Below are positions 45,128 through 54,469 of a DNA stretch of 64,000 nt, piece by piece (the stretch's first letter is position 1; each line of letters starts with the position of its first letter). Position numbers and translations under genes: made by a program. The notes below the pieces were generated by a model. It searched no databases, was not told where the DNA came from, and worked only from the letters and a program-made list of their open reading frames with translations. The stretch is from Catonia carolina (lineage: Eukaryota; Arthropoda; Insecta; Hemiptera; Achilidae), in assembly GCA_035578175.1 (NCBI GenBank), contig JAQMRL010000010.1, positions 29,875,784-29,939,783 on the forward strand. The letters are read 5' to 3'.

Positions 45128-45612
45128 ACCTGACGAGATGAAGATGATGTGAAGGGGTTGGCAGAAGAAAGTGCTAACCCACAAAATTTCCAGCATGATT
45201 TTTCTTAAGTATTTTGTAAAAAAAAAATATACAGTAGATTTTAAACAGGAGGCTATATTTACGATCTTAAGAACACAGATTAAAAGAAAATAACAAATGT
45301 TTCACAAAAATTCAAAAACATGATTTGTAGATATCAGTAAACTTTTAAAATGAAATTGTGTAAAATTATGTTGATGAGGGTTAGTCACTGTATTCTCCCG
45401 ACCCCTTCATGTGTATTCCGTGTAAATGAGGTGTAGTCTTGTAAAGACACAGGCCGACTATTACTGAGAGAGTATGGTTAACTGAATCCCAATCATCAAA
45501 GTACACCGGTAACCACTGTTTAGCATTAAAATCTGTATAAAAGTAACTACCTTTACTAGGATTAGAACCAGGAAATTAGCTATTAAACAGCTGACTCGTG
45601 GTGAGGACTTTC
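45101..45612 (-). mobile_element. SINE-C split by MITE-D
   Basis: The tail side (45101-45150, AATCCCTAATATGTG, GAGATGAAGATGATGT) and head side (45409-45612, GTAAATGAGGTGTAGTC, ACCATTA-type block, GGATTAGAACCAGG, CAGCTGACTC) are parts of one SINE-C interrupted at GATGATGT. Confidence 0.82.
45151..45408 (+). mobile_element. MITE-D, uninterrupted copy
   Basis: 258 bp from GAAGGGGTTGGCAGAAG to CTCCCGACCCCTTC, inverted repeats about 30 bp. ATGT precedes and follows (possible 4-bp duplication; 2 bp also possible). Serves as the empty site for the Rep-A inside the 1649-2947 copy. Confidence 0.88.
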
Positions 45613-45619
45613 ACGCGAT

Positions 45620-45915
45620 TAAACGTAAAATTTGTTTTGAAAAGTTTGTAACCTGTTTATGTTTAAATTTTTCGCCGAACCATAGATCAAAGCTCCTTAC
45701 ATCCACATCGGTCGAATTAGATAGTTGTAACAATTTAATTTTTGTTTAATAGGTAATTTCCATCTACGGTGGAGTACGAGTATTAAGTCTTTAACCTTTG
45801 ATTCAGTGAAATGCGTTTTTTCGCGTATGGTGGGGCCATGTCAGTCTCGTTTCTAGTGTAAGGTCTAAATACTTAACGGTTTCTGACTGAGCTATTAGGC
45901 GATTGTCAAAAAAAC
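45620..45915 (-). pseudogene. Jockey-like LINE scrap
   Basis: The minus strand reads SFFDNRLIAQSETVKYLDLT, TRLTWPHHTRK, then degraded text with NSTDVDV and FSKQILRLI. It matches the order VKYLGL-LD-RLTW...SN-I-x-FQSKILR in the better relics at 39133 and 18006. Many stops. Confidence 0.65.
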
Positions 45916-45930
45916 TATTCTATTAACCAA

Positions 45931-46712
45931 AAAAATCTGGTGTGAAACACTCACACAACTTTCTCTTGCCAATGCAAATAATTAATAATAAACCTAACAT
46001 TATTAATAAAATATTAGAAATAAACAAAAACTAACCTCAAAAACATAACCTTATTTTAATCATGAGTGAATGACGCAAAATGACAATCGAACTCAGTTTG
46101 GCTTAGAAATACGGAAAATCACTCTTTCTCTCTAAACTAGGCTCTGTAGAGAAAAATGCTTTAAATAAAAGTTGTAGATCTTTTAATTTTCTATAAATTA
46201 AATTATATACACTTTTGTCGTAAAATGCATACTAAGACCGAAATGTTTAAAAAATCGATTTTTCTCACGTTTTCGTGAGAAAAAAAACAGAAAATCGCAA
46301 ATTACCGCTAAACTAAGCGTTATACAAAAAAATGTTTGAAATAAAAGTTGTAGAATTTTACATTCTCTACAACTTTTATTATATAACGTTTTGCGCTAAA
46401 ATGCATATTAAAGCCGCAATCTTAAAAAGAAAATGTTTTTACGTAAAAACAGCCTCAAGCAGAATTTCAGCAAACATGGCGCCTACCCTATATTGTAGAG
46501 CATAAAAAATGTAGTAAACCAGTTGATTTTAAAAAAAAATCGTAGGACTAGTTTTTGAAAAAATCGCAAAAAAGTGAAAAATTATACGAATAAACTACTA
46601 CTTCCGGTTAACCGATTTTGATGAAAATGTTCGTGTCGGGTCCGGTAGTGATATGTAACTTAAGTTTCAAGTTTCAAGTTCGTACGATGTTCCGTTCTTG
46701 AGATATTCTGTT

Positions 46713-46762
<50 letters not shown>

Positions 46763-46917
46763 CACAGACACACACACAGACCAATCGCTAAAAACATGTT
46801 TTTTGGGTTCAGGGGGTCTGAAAACTTATAGATCCGGTGAAAACTCGATTTTGAAAAATCGACATGAAAACAATACTTTCCTTCCTATATATTCATATAG
46901 GCAAGAGAAAGTAAAAA
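45931..46917 (+). mobile_element. Rep-A, full-length reference copy
   Basis: Terminus AAAAATCTGG; hairpin GTGTG (45940-45944)/CACAC (45952-45956); ACTTTCTCTTGCC at 45958-45970; body of three diverged units; CA run 46714-46780; hairpin CCTATAT (46884-46890)/ATATAGG (46895-46901); GGCAAGAGAAAGT at 46900-46912, then AAAAA. Read on the minus strand this is the described layout of Helentron-associated non-autonomous elements (HINE/DINE-1 type): a subterminal inverted repeat at the 5' end, a microsatellite, then the complementary repeat and a hairpin close to the 3' end, in T-runs. No protein is encoded. The open frame at 46698-46943 is spurious. Confidence 0.88.
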
Positions 46918-46919
46918 CT

Positions 46920-47803
46920 ATTTATAACGCAATTCAAAAATAAGCAAAAGAAAGATTAATTTAGATTACCGCCACTTGTAGTAAGCTTGTGGTAATATTG
47001 ATGTGTTGTAAAATCTTAATAAAATTTTAATTTTATTGAATGTAAAACAAAGAGATTTATAATAATGCTAACGTAATACATAATGCATAAAAGTCAGTGA
47101 TTTAAACTTAAATGTACTGACTTTTTAAAACTAGCTATACAGAATAGATTCACAATATTATCAAAGCAAACAAGATATGAGTAAATATCGATAAGAAGAT
47201 AGCTGTTTGTATAGGATATATTGGTAGAACAATGCAACACTGTTAAATTTCTTGATGAGCAGATTTACTTGAAAATGGAAATTGCTGGCCAATAAGTTTT
47301 TCAACTAGAGATAGAAAAAGATGATGATATACTAAAACATTGATGAAATATAAAATTTTCATGGAAATTGAACTTTTTTCAGGTTCAGGGTCGTATGAAA
47401 TCTTATTACAAGATAAAATCGTATATTTTTATTTTATTATAATTTGAAGCGGAATAAAATACAATTCTAACAAAAAATAGGCTACATTGTGTATTCTTAA
47501 GATAAAGTAAATTGTACGTTATATCGGTATAATTTTCTCGCCAATTTTTATCCAAGAGCTTACAACATTTTACTCTTTTTATCGATTTTCATCCTTTGTC
47601 TATAATATAACATTGACATTTGATTTTCTATGTTTTTCTTGTCTTCGAAAATCTGCCTACCAGCTTTATCTGTTACTGATAAGCGTTCTTCTGATTACAT
47701 TATGAAAGTTCGTTCATTTTTCAACAATTAGCCCTATTATTACCATTCATAAAGTACCAGCTGTACCCTGCGCGCGCTGCTACACCTTCCAACAAAATTT
47801 AAA
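46920..47803. other. AT-rich stretch, nothing recognised
   Basis: No supported feature. Confidence 0.5.
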
Positions 47804-47807
47804 TAAA

Positions 47808-48585
47808 ATTCCTAATATGTGTACGTTGCAATCTGTTCAATTCAGAACAATAAGCAACCCCATGATCTAATGAGATGAGGATGAAGTGTATGACATGTAA
47901 ATGAGGTGTAGTCTTGTACAGGCTCAGGCCGACCATTCCTGAGAGAGTATGGTTAATTGTACCCCAACCATCAAAGTACACCGGTAACCACTGTCTAGCA
48001 TTCAAATCCGTAGAAAAGTAACTACCTTTACTAGGATTTGAACCAGGAACCTTCGTCTCCAAAAATCAGCTGTTAAACAGCTGATTTTGGCGACGACTTT
48101 ACCTCTAGACCAGGGGTTCCCAAACTTTTTTGTACCACGCCCCCTTTTGTTGAAATGAAAGCTTCTCGCGCCCCCCTTAACAATAAATTGCATGGGCCTA
48201 GGAACAAAATAAAAACAAATAAGTATTACATTAAAAACAAAACATTTATTTTTGGGAGGGAAGGGGGAGGCAGTGCTTGGAAACGCTTGGTTGCCAAATG
48301 CGCACCGTTGCCACGTTGAACGGCTCACATTCGATTCTTTCAAGCCTTCGATTTCAAGTTTATATAGTAAAGTCAGATGTTACAGTGGTTTGTTTTAATT
48401 TTCTAAACATCATGGTTAATTTAGAATTTTACAAGGACTACCTAAATTTAATTTAATTTTACAAAGACTATCTAAATTTAATTTAATATTCAACTTGTCT
48501 CGCGCCCCCTGACATGTCCTCACGCCCCCAGGGGGGGCGCGCCCCCCAGTTTGGGAACTAAAGCTCTAGACCAACCCGGTGGGTT
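47808..48585 (-). mobile_element. SINE-C, most complete copy, split by a hAT MITE
   Basis: With the insert removed, the minus strand reads ACCCACCGGGTTGGTCTAG (box A region, TGGTCTAGAGG), the GCTGATTTTTGGAGACGAAG segment, box B GGTTCAAATCC (about 48037-48047), the body and a tail TTAGGAATTTTATTT. Box A and box B spacing exceeds a plain tRNA because of the CAGCTGTTTAACAGCTG stem between them. The open frames here are not genes. Confidence 0.88.
48111..48563. mobile_element. hAT-type MITE with exact 8-bp target duplication
   Basis: Left end CAGGGGTTCCCAAACTTTTT; right end, minus strand, CTTTAGTTCCCAAACTGGGG. CTCTAGAC precedes (48103-48110) and follows (48564-48571), the 8 bp typical of hAT elements. 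The CAGNGGTTCCCAAACT terminus is a widespread hAT/Charlie-like form. Subterminal C-rich tracts (CGCCCCC) are also typical. No transposase. Confidence 0.93.
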
Positions 48586-48643
48586 AAAAAAAAATTTAAA
48601 GAGAAATAAAATTTATAGAGAACTCGTTAAAACAATTCATTTT

Positions 48644-48830
48644 TTATTGAAGTGCTCTTAGATATACATTTTTTTTTGTTTTACCGTCTGGTGCATACAC
48701 AATTAAATTGGAAGGTTTTCCGACGCTTGAGGTGGCCACAGTTGTCCATGTGAGAAACATGAGTTTCCAAAATTTAATCCAAAAATTTGTAACGATTCTT
48801 CCTGTGCTTTGTTAGTGGTCATATTATAAT
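48644..48830 (-). pseudogene. Helitron-type Rep/helicase, extreme C-terminus
   Basis: The minus strand encodes MTTNKAQEESLQIFGLNFG then SCFSHGQL, and after a +2 frame change at the Leu, VATSSVGKPSNLIVYAPDGK and KNVYLRALQ with a stop at 48644-48646. This matches the Pif1-like helicase end of Helitron/Helentron proteins (usual forms: T-I-N-K-A-Q-G-Q-[ST]-L, C-F-[ST]-H-G-Q-L-Y-V-A-x-S-R-V-G, and a terminal A-L-Q). Everything upstream (Rep HUH domain, remaining helicase motifs) is missing. It is the only rolling-circle protein trace in the window and is relevant to Rep-A. Confidence 0.82.
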
Positions 48831-48834
48831 GATA

Positions 48835-49050
48835 ATACATACATCATTCGTAAAACAAAAACATCTGTTTTATTACCTTTGTTTTAAACATCTGTATTTT
48901 AAAAGTCAAACTTTTCAGGAAGCACAAAAACCAGATTTAAGCTCCTAACTTTCTTTTAACTGATCAGATCAAGCTTCAAAAGCTTAAAACCTGCTCCAGA
49001 AATTGAGTTATGTCGACGGTTATATTTTATTTGTTTTCCACCATGGATTT
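48835..49050. other. No recognised feature
   Basis: AT-rich; no continuation of the helicase could be followed in any frame. Confidence 0.5.
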
Positions 49051-49054
49051 TTTT

Positions 49055-49258
49055 TAAGCGTAATGTAAGTACGTTGCAATATTTTCATTTATAGAGCAGT
49101 AAGCAACCCCATAACCCAATGAGATGAGGATGGTACGGCGTATAAATTAGGTAGTCTTGTCTCAGGCTGACCATTCCTGAGAGAGTATGGTTAATTGAAC
49201 CCTAACGATTAAAATACACCGGTAACTTCTGTCTAGTATTCAAATCTGTATAAAACGT
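49055..49258 (-). mobile_element. SINE-C body fragment
   Basis: Contains AGCAGTAAGCAACCCCATAA, GATGAGGATGGTACGG, CTGACCATTCCTGAGAGAG and AATACACCGGTAAC. The tRNA head is missing. Confidence 0.8.
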
Positions 49259-49340
49259 TTTACGTGACATTTAGTATAAATTTCTCCCTGTGAAAATGGC
49301 TACTAAACAGAATCAATTGACTGTAATAATGTTTTTTTTA

Positions 49341-49845
49341 AATCCCTAATGTGTATACGCTGCAATCTGTTCAATTTAAAAGCAATAAGCAACCCAATGA
49401 CCCAATGAGATAAGGATGATATGTATGAAGTGTAAATGAAGGTATTGTCTTGTACAGACTCAGGTCAACCATTCTAAAGAAAGTATGGTTAATTGAACCC
49501 CAATAATTAATGAACACCGGTAATTCATATATTAAAAAATCTGGTGTGAACACTCCACTTACACGACTTTCTCTTGCCAATGAAAATAATGAACAATATA
49601 ACCTAACATTAGTAATTAATACATATTAGAAATAAACAAAAAACTAACCTCAAAAAACATAACCTTATTTTAATCATGAGTGGGTGATGCAAAATTAAAA
49701 TCAACCTCAGTTTGGCTTAATATTTAAATAAAAGTAACTACTTTACTAGGATCTGAACCACGGAATTTTCATATCCGGAAATCAGCACTGTTAAACAGCT
49801 GCGTGGCGGTGATGACTTTACCACTAGACAAACCCGGTTGGTTAT
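49341..49845 (-). mobile_element. SINE-C split by a truncated Rep-A
   Basis: The body (49341-49533) and head (49727-49845; GGATCTGAACCACGG, CAGCACTGTTAAACAGCTG, CCACTAGACAAACCCGG) flank a Rep-A piece. The head retains both box B and box A regions. Confidence 0.8.
49534..49722 (+). mobile_element. Rep-A, truncated, inside SINE-C
   Basis: AAAAAATCTGGTGTGAACAC to CCTCAGTTTGGCTTAA, about the first 190 bp of Rep-A, after which SINE-C resumes. The far end of the element is absent. Confidence 0.8.
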
Positions 49846-49849
49846 GAAT

Positions 49850-50090
49850 TTTTTTTTTTATTCATAATTTGTTTACGTTGCAATCTGTTCAATTTAGAAT
49901 AATAAGCAACCCCATGACCCAATGAGATGAGGATGATGTGTATGACGTGTAAATGAGGTGTAGTCTTGTACAGACCCAGGCCGCTCCATTCCTGAGAGAG
50001 TATGGTTAATTAAACCCCAACCATCAAGGTAAACCGGTAACCACCTGTCTAGTATTCAAATCAGTATAAAAGTAACTACCTTTACTAGGT
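49850..50090 (-). mobile_element. SINE-C, head-truncated
   Basis: From TCATAATTTGTTTACGTTGC to ACTACCTTTACTAGG on the plus strand. It ends just before box B. Confidence 0.82.
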
Positions 50091-50159
50091 GAAATATTTA
50101 TGAAATATTTAAAGTTAAAAATTTATCGATTGAAGAATATTTTTTTAAAAATTTGTTTG

Positions 50160-50292
50160 TTTCTACTGGCCAGCCCAGTCAGTCAGCTGGTAGTTAGTTC
50201 CTGTTATTTGTTAAGTAACACCCGGTTGGGCAAGCCGAATTTGTATGGTGACTAGCTGATAGCCATTCATGAACAAACTCTACTGCGGGTTC
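50160..50292 (+). repeat. Rep-L copy
   Basis: CAGCCCAGTCAGTCAGCTGG, ACACCCGGTTGGGCAAGCC, TTTGTATGGTGACTAGC; inverted relative to 44075-44190. Confidence 0.75.
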
Positions 50293-50449
50293 CTGTTCAA
50301 ACTCATGCCTAATCTAGTTCAAAAATAGAGCGAAAAACAGTCATCAAATTGGGTAATTGTTAATAATGTACAGTTCCCGATAATAAATAAAAGCTAAAAA
50401 AAAAATTATTTAATATTTAATTTAATTTTATTAATAATTATTTTATTTT

Positions 50450-50568
50450 ATTTTTGTCGCATCAACAGCAAGATCATTAGTGACGACGTTGGGGTACAAC
50501 TGTGTGAGGATGAAATGATTTTTTTTTGTAACGTATGAAAATATGCCGTGCCTGAGTGGGATTCGATA
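50450..50568 (-). mobile_element. SINE-F, truncated
   Basis: TTTGTCGCATCAACAGC, GACGACGTTGGGGTACAAC, ACGTATGAAAATATGCCG and GTGCCTGAGTGGGATTCGA match the family from tail to box B. The box A half is absent. Confidence 0.82.
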
Positions 50569-50918
50569 CAATATTTTGTAAAAAATTTAAGATAAATCAA
50601 ATAATTTAAGTTTATCAAAATAAAAATTTGTTTTTGGGATAGTGATGTCACTCAAGATTCACTGTATGAATTTACTGGCGCTGGCAAACTATTTATAAAA
50701 TTTCATTTGATAGCTACAATGGTATAACTAACCCCTTTGATAATAGAAACCCTTCAGAGGCTAGTACATAAATAATGTTACTTAACTCGATGTCATAGAT
50801 ATATCGATATCACGAGTACAAAGTAGGCATTTCATGTTTACCCGTTAGATATACCGATATACAGGGTGGGTGTAAATTCGTGAACAAACTACAAAAAATT
50901 GGTTTTAGAGTAAAGGTA

Positions 50919-51190
50919 TCAGACGAACTAATGTTCCATAGCCGAGCGAGTGAGAGGGAGATATGTGGCATAACTACGCATGCGCTCAAAGGTCTTTACC
51001 GTTATAATCCAAATCTGAAAACATACAACAGTCGTTATCTTGCTTGTTAGTTTACTGCATGCATAAACGCTTGCTCACAACAATGAGTAAAATTAAATAC
51101 AATGTTATTGGAACGGCGCGTATGGCTTGTGCGAGTGAGAGCGTTATGCATTCTTTCACTCCCACGGCTAGGGGACATTAGTTCATCTGA
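50919..51190. mobile_element. MITE-M, about 272 bp
   Basis: Left end TCAGACGAACTAATGTTCC; right end, minus strand, TCAGATGAACTAATGTCCC, with similarity continuing (TAGCCG, GTGAG). TA lies just outside each end. No coding. It sits between the host transposon's left end and its transposase. Confidence 0.78.
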
Positions 51191-51281
51191 ATACTGAACC
51201 TTTTAATTTTTTTAACTTACTAAATTACAAAATAACATCATTATTTGTATTCACAAATTATTTGTTGATACCGGTCAGCTG

Positions 51282-52505
51282 TTAAGGTCTCCGAAAAAAG
51301 ATAGGCTCGTCAATTCTCCGACGAGATACACCACACCACACTCCAATTTTTTGCGAGTGAAATGGCTGTTCGTGGAACGCATGCGGGTTGTCTATAGACC
51401 ATATTCTGGAATTTTGATTGTTGACATATCTGCTGAGATGAAACCAAACTTCATCGCTGAAAAAAACCTTGTCTAAAACAGATGTGTAATTTCTAATGAA
51501 ACGTCTGAACCACTGACAGTATTGCATTCGCTTTTCTTTGTCTGGTTCTTGGAACTGGTGAGTCACACTTATTCGATATAAATGCAATTTCAGCACTTTA
51601 GTAGCCTTACAAACACTTTCATAAGATAGCCCAGTCTGGCTAGCAAATTTCCGAAGAGACTTTTTCGGAGAACGAAGAAGTTTTTTGTTTATCGTCTGCA
51701 GAGTATCATCCGTTAACCCTTTATAGGTCTTTGGTAAGTATACTTACCACTGGCTATAAGGTCGAGTTTATTTACGAATAACCTATGAAGTTGAAGCTTA
51801 TTGGCATTTTATGGTGTTATAGATGTTCTCTGGTAAGTAGGCTATCCAAATATTGAAATTAGTGCGCAACGACCATTTTCTTCGTGAGTTGCATAAATGG
51901 GGTAATATTCATTCCAGTGTGTGCTACCATGTTGTTTTGTTGTTACTTTTGAACAGTACTTTGAAAATTTTAGTTTTTTTACGGGAAAGCAAGCATTCAT
52001 GCCAATATAATGTTGAAATAGGTTATTCTACACATTTTTTTGTTATATAGGACTACAAGTTGTTTTAATAATCATTCTTACCACTAAACATTATGTGATT
52101 CCCATTTCAATAAACATTACTTGGTATGTATACTTACCAGGACACCATAAAAAAGGGAATATCTTACTTTTTTAGCACTAGATATACAATTTCCAAGTCC
52201 CTGTAGGCCTAAAGTGAAATTTACCATTTTACAACATATTTCTCCTGTAGTACTGCCCTATAAAAAGTTAAAACACTTGGACGGCCTGTACATTTACGGT
52301 CATTCACTCTTCCTGTATCCCAAAAACGACTAAATAAACGAGATATAGTGAATTTGTTTGGCACATTAGCATCTGGAAAAGCATTTGAAAACTCTTCTTT
52401 ACACTTTGAATACGATTTCGATTGGCAGTAACTCACAACAATGAAGACATGTTGTTCTTGTGTAAACGACATTGTAGCTCGGACTAAACAAACTGTTTCG
52501 TGCAC
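51282..52505 (-). pseudogene. DDE transposase with DUF4817-type N-terminus, split by MITE-N
   Basis: N-terminal half (52505-52268): MSFTQEQHVFIVVSYCQSKS, FPDANVPNKFTISRLF, KCTGRPSVL, a helix-turn-helix module of the DUF4817 type. After the insert, TDDTLQTINKKLLRSPKKSL, YESVCKATKVLKLHLYR, VFFSDEVWFHLSRYVNNQN (first catalytic Asp), KIGVWCGVSRRRI, then a frame break near 51290 with TADRYQQIICEYK visible in another frame. Removing the insert with one TTAA joins GRPSVL to TDDTLQ in frame. The second and third catalytic acids are missing, so it is dead irrespective of the insert. Confidence 0.9.
51717..52267. mobile_element. MITE-N, 551 bp, exact TTAA duplication
   Basis: TTAA at 51713-51716 and 52268-52271. 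Ends CCCTTTATAGG and, minus strand, CTTTTTATAGG. Subterminal palindromes: TGGTAAGTATACTTACCA exact at 51732-51749 and one mismatch at 52122-52139. TTTTATGGTGT near 51800 has its complement ACACCATAAAA at 52143. A piggyBac-type non-autonomous element by target site and terminus. Confidence 0.9.
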
Positions 52506-52659
52506 GCTCTCTTTTGGCCGATGGCGTTATCTAGCAGTGCTACCATACACAGTACTGTCACCCAATAAATTTCCCTGCTCGCAATATCTTTCGCGACTTC
52601 GACTGTCATTCCTGTATAGCAGAAAATTCGGGTTGCACGACTTTACAGTCACCCTATAT

Positions 52660-53064
52660 TATTACAGTACAATATAATACGTTGCACTCTGAGTATTAAC
52701 ACTATGAATTATAAATAAAGTATTACTTGATAATCTCCAGTGAAATGTCATCAGTAATTTAAAACGTTTACATGCGAATAATCTTAAAATCCCCATTGAT
52801 TGGTTGTCTCTATTCATACGGTAATAACTGCTTTTGGGAGAATATTAATGGAGTCAATAATTTTGAATTAGTGTGGTATTACAGAAAGGAATTTAGTGTA
52901 AAGAGGTCCATATTACATACCTGATATTATAGACGATATTTTAGTTTCGTCCTTTACATAATGCATTGATTACATGATTCAAACACATTTTTGTCAACAT
53001 TATGTAAATGTACTTAAACATTTCTTTGTTTTGTTTGGCATTAAAAATTATCTATAAATCTTTT
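52660..53064. other. AT-rich stretch, nothing recognised
   Basis: No supported feature. Confidence 0.5.
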
Positions 53065-53067
53065 TTT

Positions 53068-53142
53068 TAATCCCTAATGTGTGTACGTTGCAATCTGGTT
53101 AATTTCGAATAATAAGCAATCTCATGACCAAATGAGATAGTA
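53068..53142 (-). mobile_element. SINE-C tail fragment
   Basis: AATCCCTAATGTGTGTACG, GCAATCTGGTTAATTTCGA, CCAAATGAGATAG. It is cut off where the mariner derivative begins, and the rest of the SINE is not on the far side. Confidence 0.75.
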
Positions 53143-54090
53143 TTTACGAAATGTGGCTATCAAATAACGAGACTGATGTGGTAAAAATTTTACTTTTATT
53201 TTATACGTAATCACTTACTGTCACCTTCAATATACACTCCTTCTAAATCTCTACAACGCTCCATGCAAAATTTCCATTGTTGGAAACAGTGCTGGACGTC
53301 ATCTTTTGTCAGCTCCTTCAGGACACGTGCCGCTCAAAAATGTTTGAAATGAAGCTCGCAAAAATGTTTGTACTGACACTTTGTACGCGATTGAAAATGA
53401 CCCAAATTTTTTGGAAACGATAATAACATGAGATGAAACGTGGTTTTTTACTTATAATCCGGAAATGAAGCGCCAATCCATGCACTGGAAGAGCCAAACT
53501 TCACCGAGAGCCAAAAAAGCTCGAATGAGCAAGTCAAAATTTAAAGCAATGATGATTGTTTTTTTTTTATTATCCACGGGATTGTGTACCTTTACTGGGT
53601 TCCTGAAGGTCAGACAATTAATCAATATTACTACCTTGAGGTACTTTCTAAACTACGTCAAAGAGTAAGGAAAAAACGCCCCGAAATGTGGAAGGACAAA
53701 TCATGGGTTCTCCACCAAGACAATGCGCCAGCTCATTCCGCGTTATCTGTCAAGAGGTTCCTAGCCGAGTACAGCATTACAGAGTTAGAACTTCCACCTT
53801 ATTCACCAGATCTTGGACCATGTGACTTCTGCCTGTTTCCTAAGATGAAATCTGCATTAAAAGGGGCAAGATTTGTGTCAGTGGAAGCTGTAAAAGAGAA
53901 AGCGGCACGTGTCCTGAAGGAGCTGACAGAAGATAACTTCCAACACTGTTTCCAACAATAGAAAATTCGCATGGACCGTTGTAGGGATAGAGAAGGAGTG
54001 TATATTGAAGGTGACAATAAGTGAATATGTATAAAATAAAAATAAAATTATTTACGTCAGTCTCGTTATGAAATAGCCACACTTCGTAAA
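53143..54090 (+). pseudogene. Mariner derivative with inverted duplication of its 3' end
   Basis: The internal part encodes mariner transposase fragments: NDPNFLETIIT-stop-DETWFF (first Asp, about 53430), YNPEMKRQSMHWKS, a frame change in a T9 run near 53562, YWVPEGQTINQYYYLEVL, HQDNAPAHSALSVKRFL, YSPDLGPCDFCLFPKMK (second and third Asp), ending at the TAG at 53959. The N-terminal third is gone. In its place 53143-53334 is an inverted copy of 53901-54090, which includes the last coding triplets, the 3' UTR and the end TTTACGAAGTGTGGCTATTT. The terminal inverted repeats are thus about 190 bp, not the usual about 30. Confidence 0.9.
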
Positions 54091-54220
54091 TGCTGAAATA
54101 CGTGAGGGGGCTGTACTCTCGTGGTGAATATTTTAGCACAATTTTAGAGCAATATGTATATTAGCAGTTATAGAAAATTATAAAACCTACAAGTTTATTT
54201 CAAACGTTTTTATCCTCATT
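54091..54220 (-). mobile_element. Rep-A internal fragment
   Basis: GCTGAAATACGTGAGGGGGC, AAACCTACAAGTTTATTTC match the minus-orientation Rep-A interior (GCTGAAATTCTCGGTGAGGC, AAACCTACAACTTCTGTTTC). Confidence 0.65.
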
Positions 54221-54224
54221 TCTA

Positions 54225-54465
54225 ATTCTGTCTTTTTTAATTAAATATTCATGATATCTTTTTATGAATCTCTTTGTCCTGGACAGCATCACGCGTTTTG
54301 TAACAGACCACGTTTGTGTAGTTATGAGAGAACGGAACGGAAAGTAGGCAATGATTAAAAGAGAAACTCTTAGCTGTAAAGGTATTTTCTGATTTCTCAG
54401 AATTTTACTATACCAACCGAAAGCACACCATGTTGATCTTAACCGCCTCTCTATTTAAGCTTTTT
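54225..54465 (-). pseudogene. RTE-like LINE scrap
   Basis: The minus strand gives, with frame gaps, STWCAFGWYSKIL, RVSLLIIAYFPF, TQTWSVTKR and DRIRNED. This order matches the carboxy region of RTE-type proteins (W-x-A-F-G-x-x-x-x-I-L ... Y-G-x-[EQ]-T-W-[ST]-[LV]-T-K ... D-[RK]-[IV]-R-N-E). Short and stop-ridden. Confidence 0.5.
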
Positions 54466-54469
54466 GTTT

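Larger units (their letters stand above)
50859..52657 (-). mobile_element. IS630-Tc1-mariner-type transposon with two nested MITEs
   Basis: Left end TACAGGGTGGGTGTAAATTC (50860 on); right end, minus strand, TATAGGGTGACTGTAAAGTC, so inverted repeats match at about 17 of 22. TA-type flanks. It contains a broken transposase (51282-51712 plus 52268-52505), MITE-M (50919-51190) and MITE-N (51717-52267). The 3' part of the transposase gene is deleted or degraded before 51282. Confidence 0.8.

Noticed and set aside
48002..48343. A 113-aa minus-strand gene
   Set aside because: Crosses the SINE-C/hAT MITE junction; an insertion-generated artefact.
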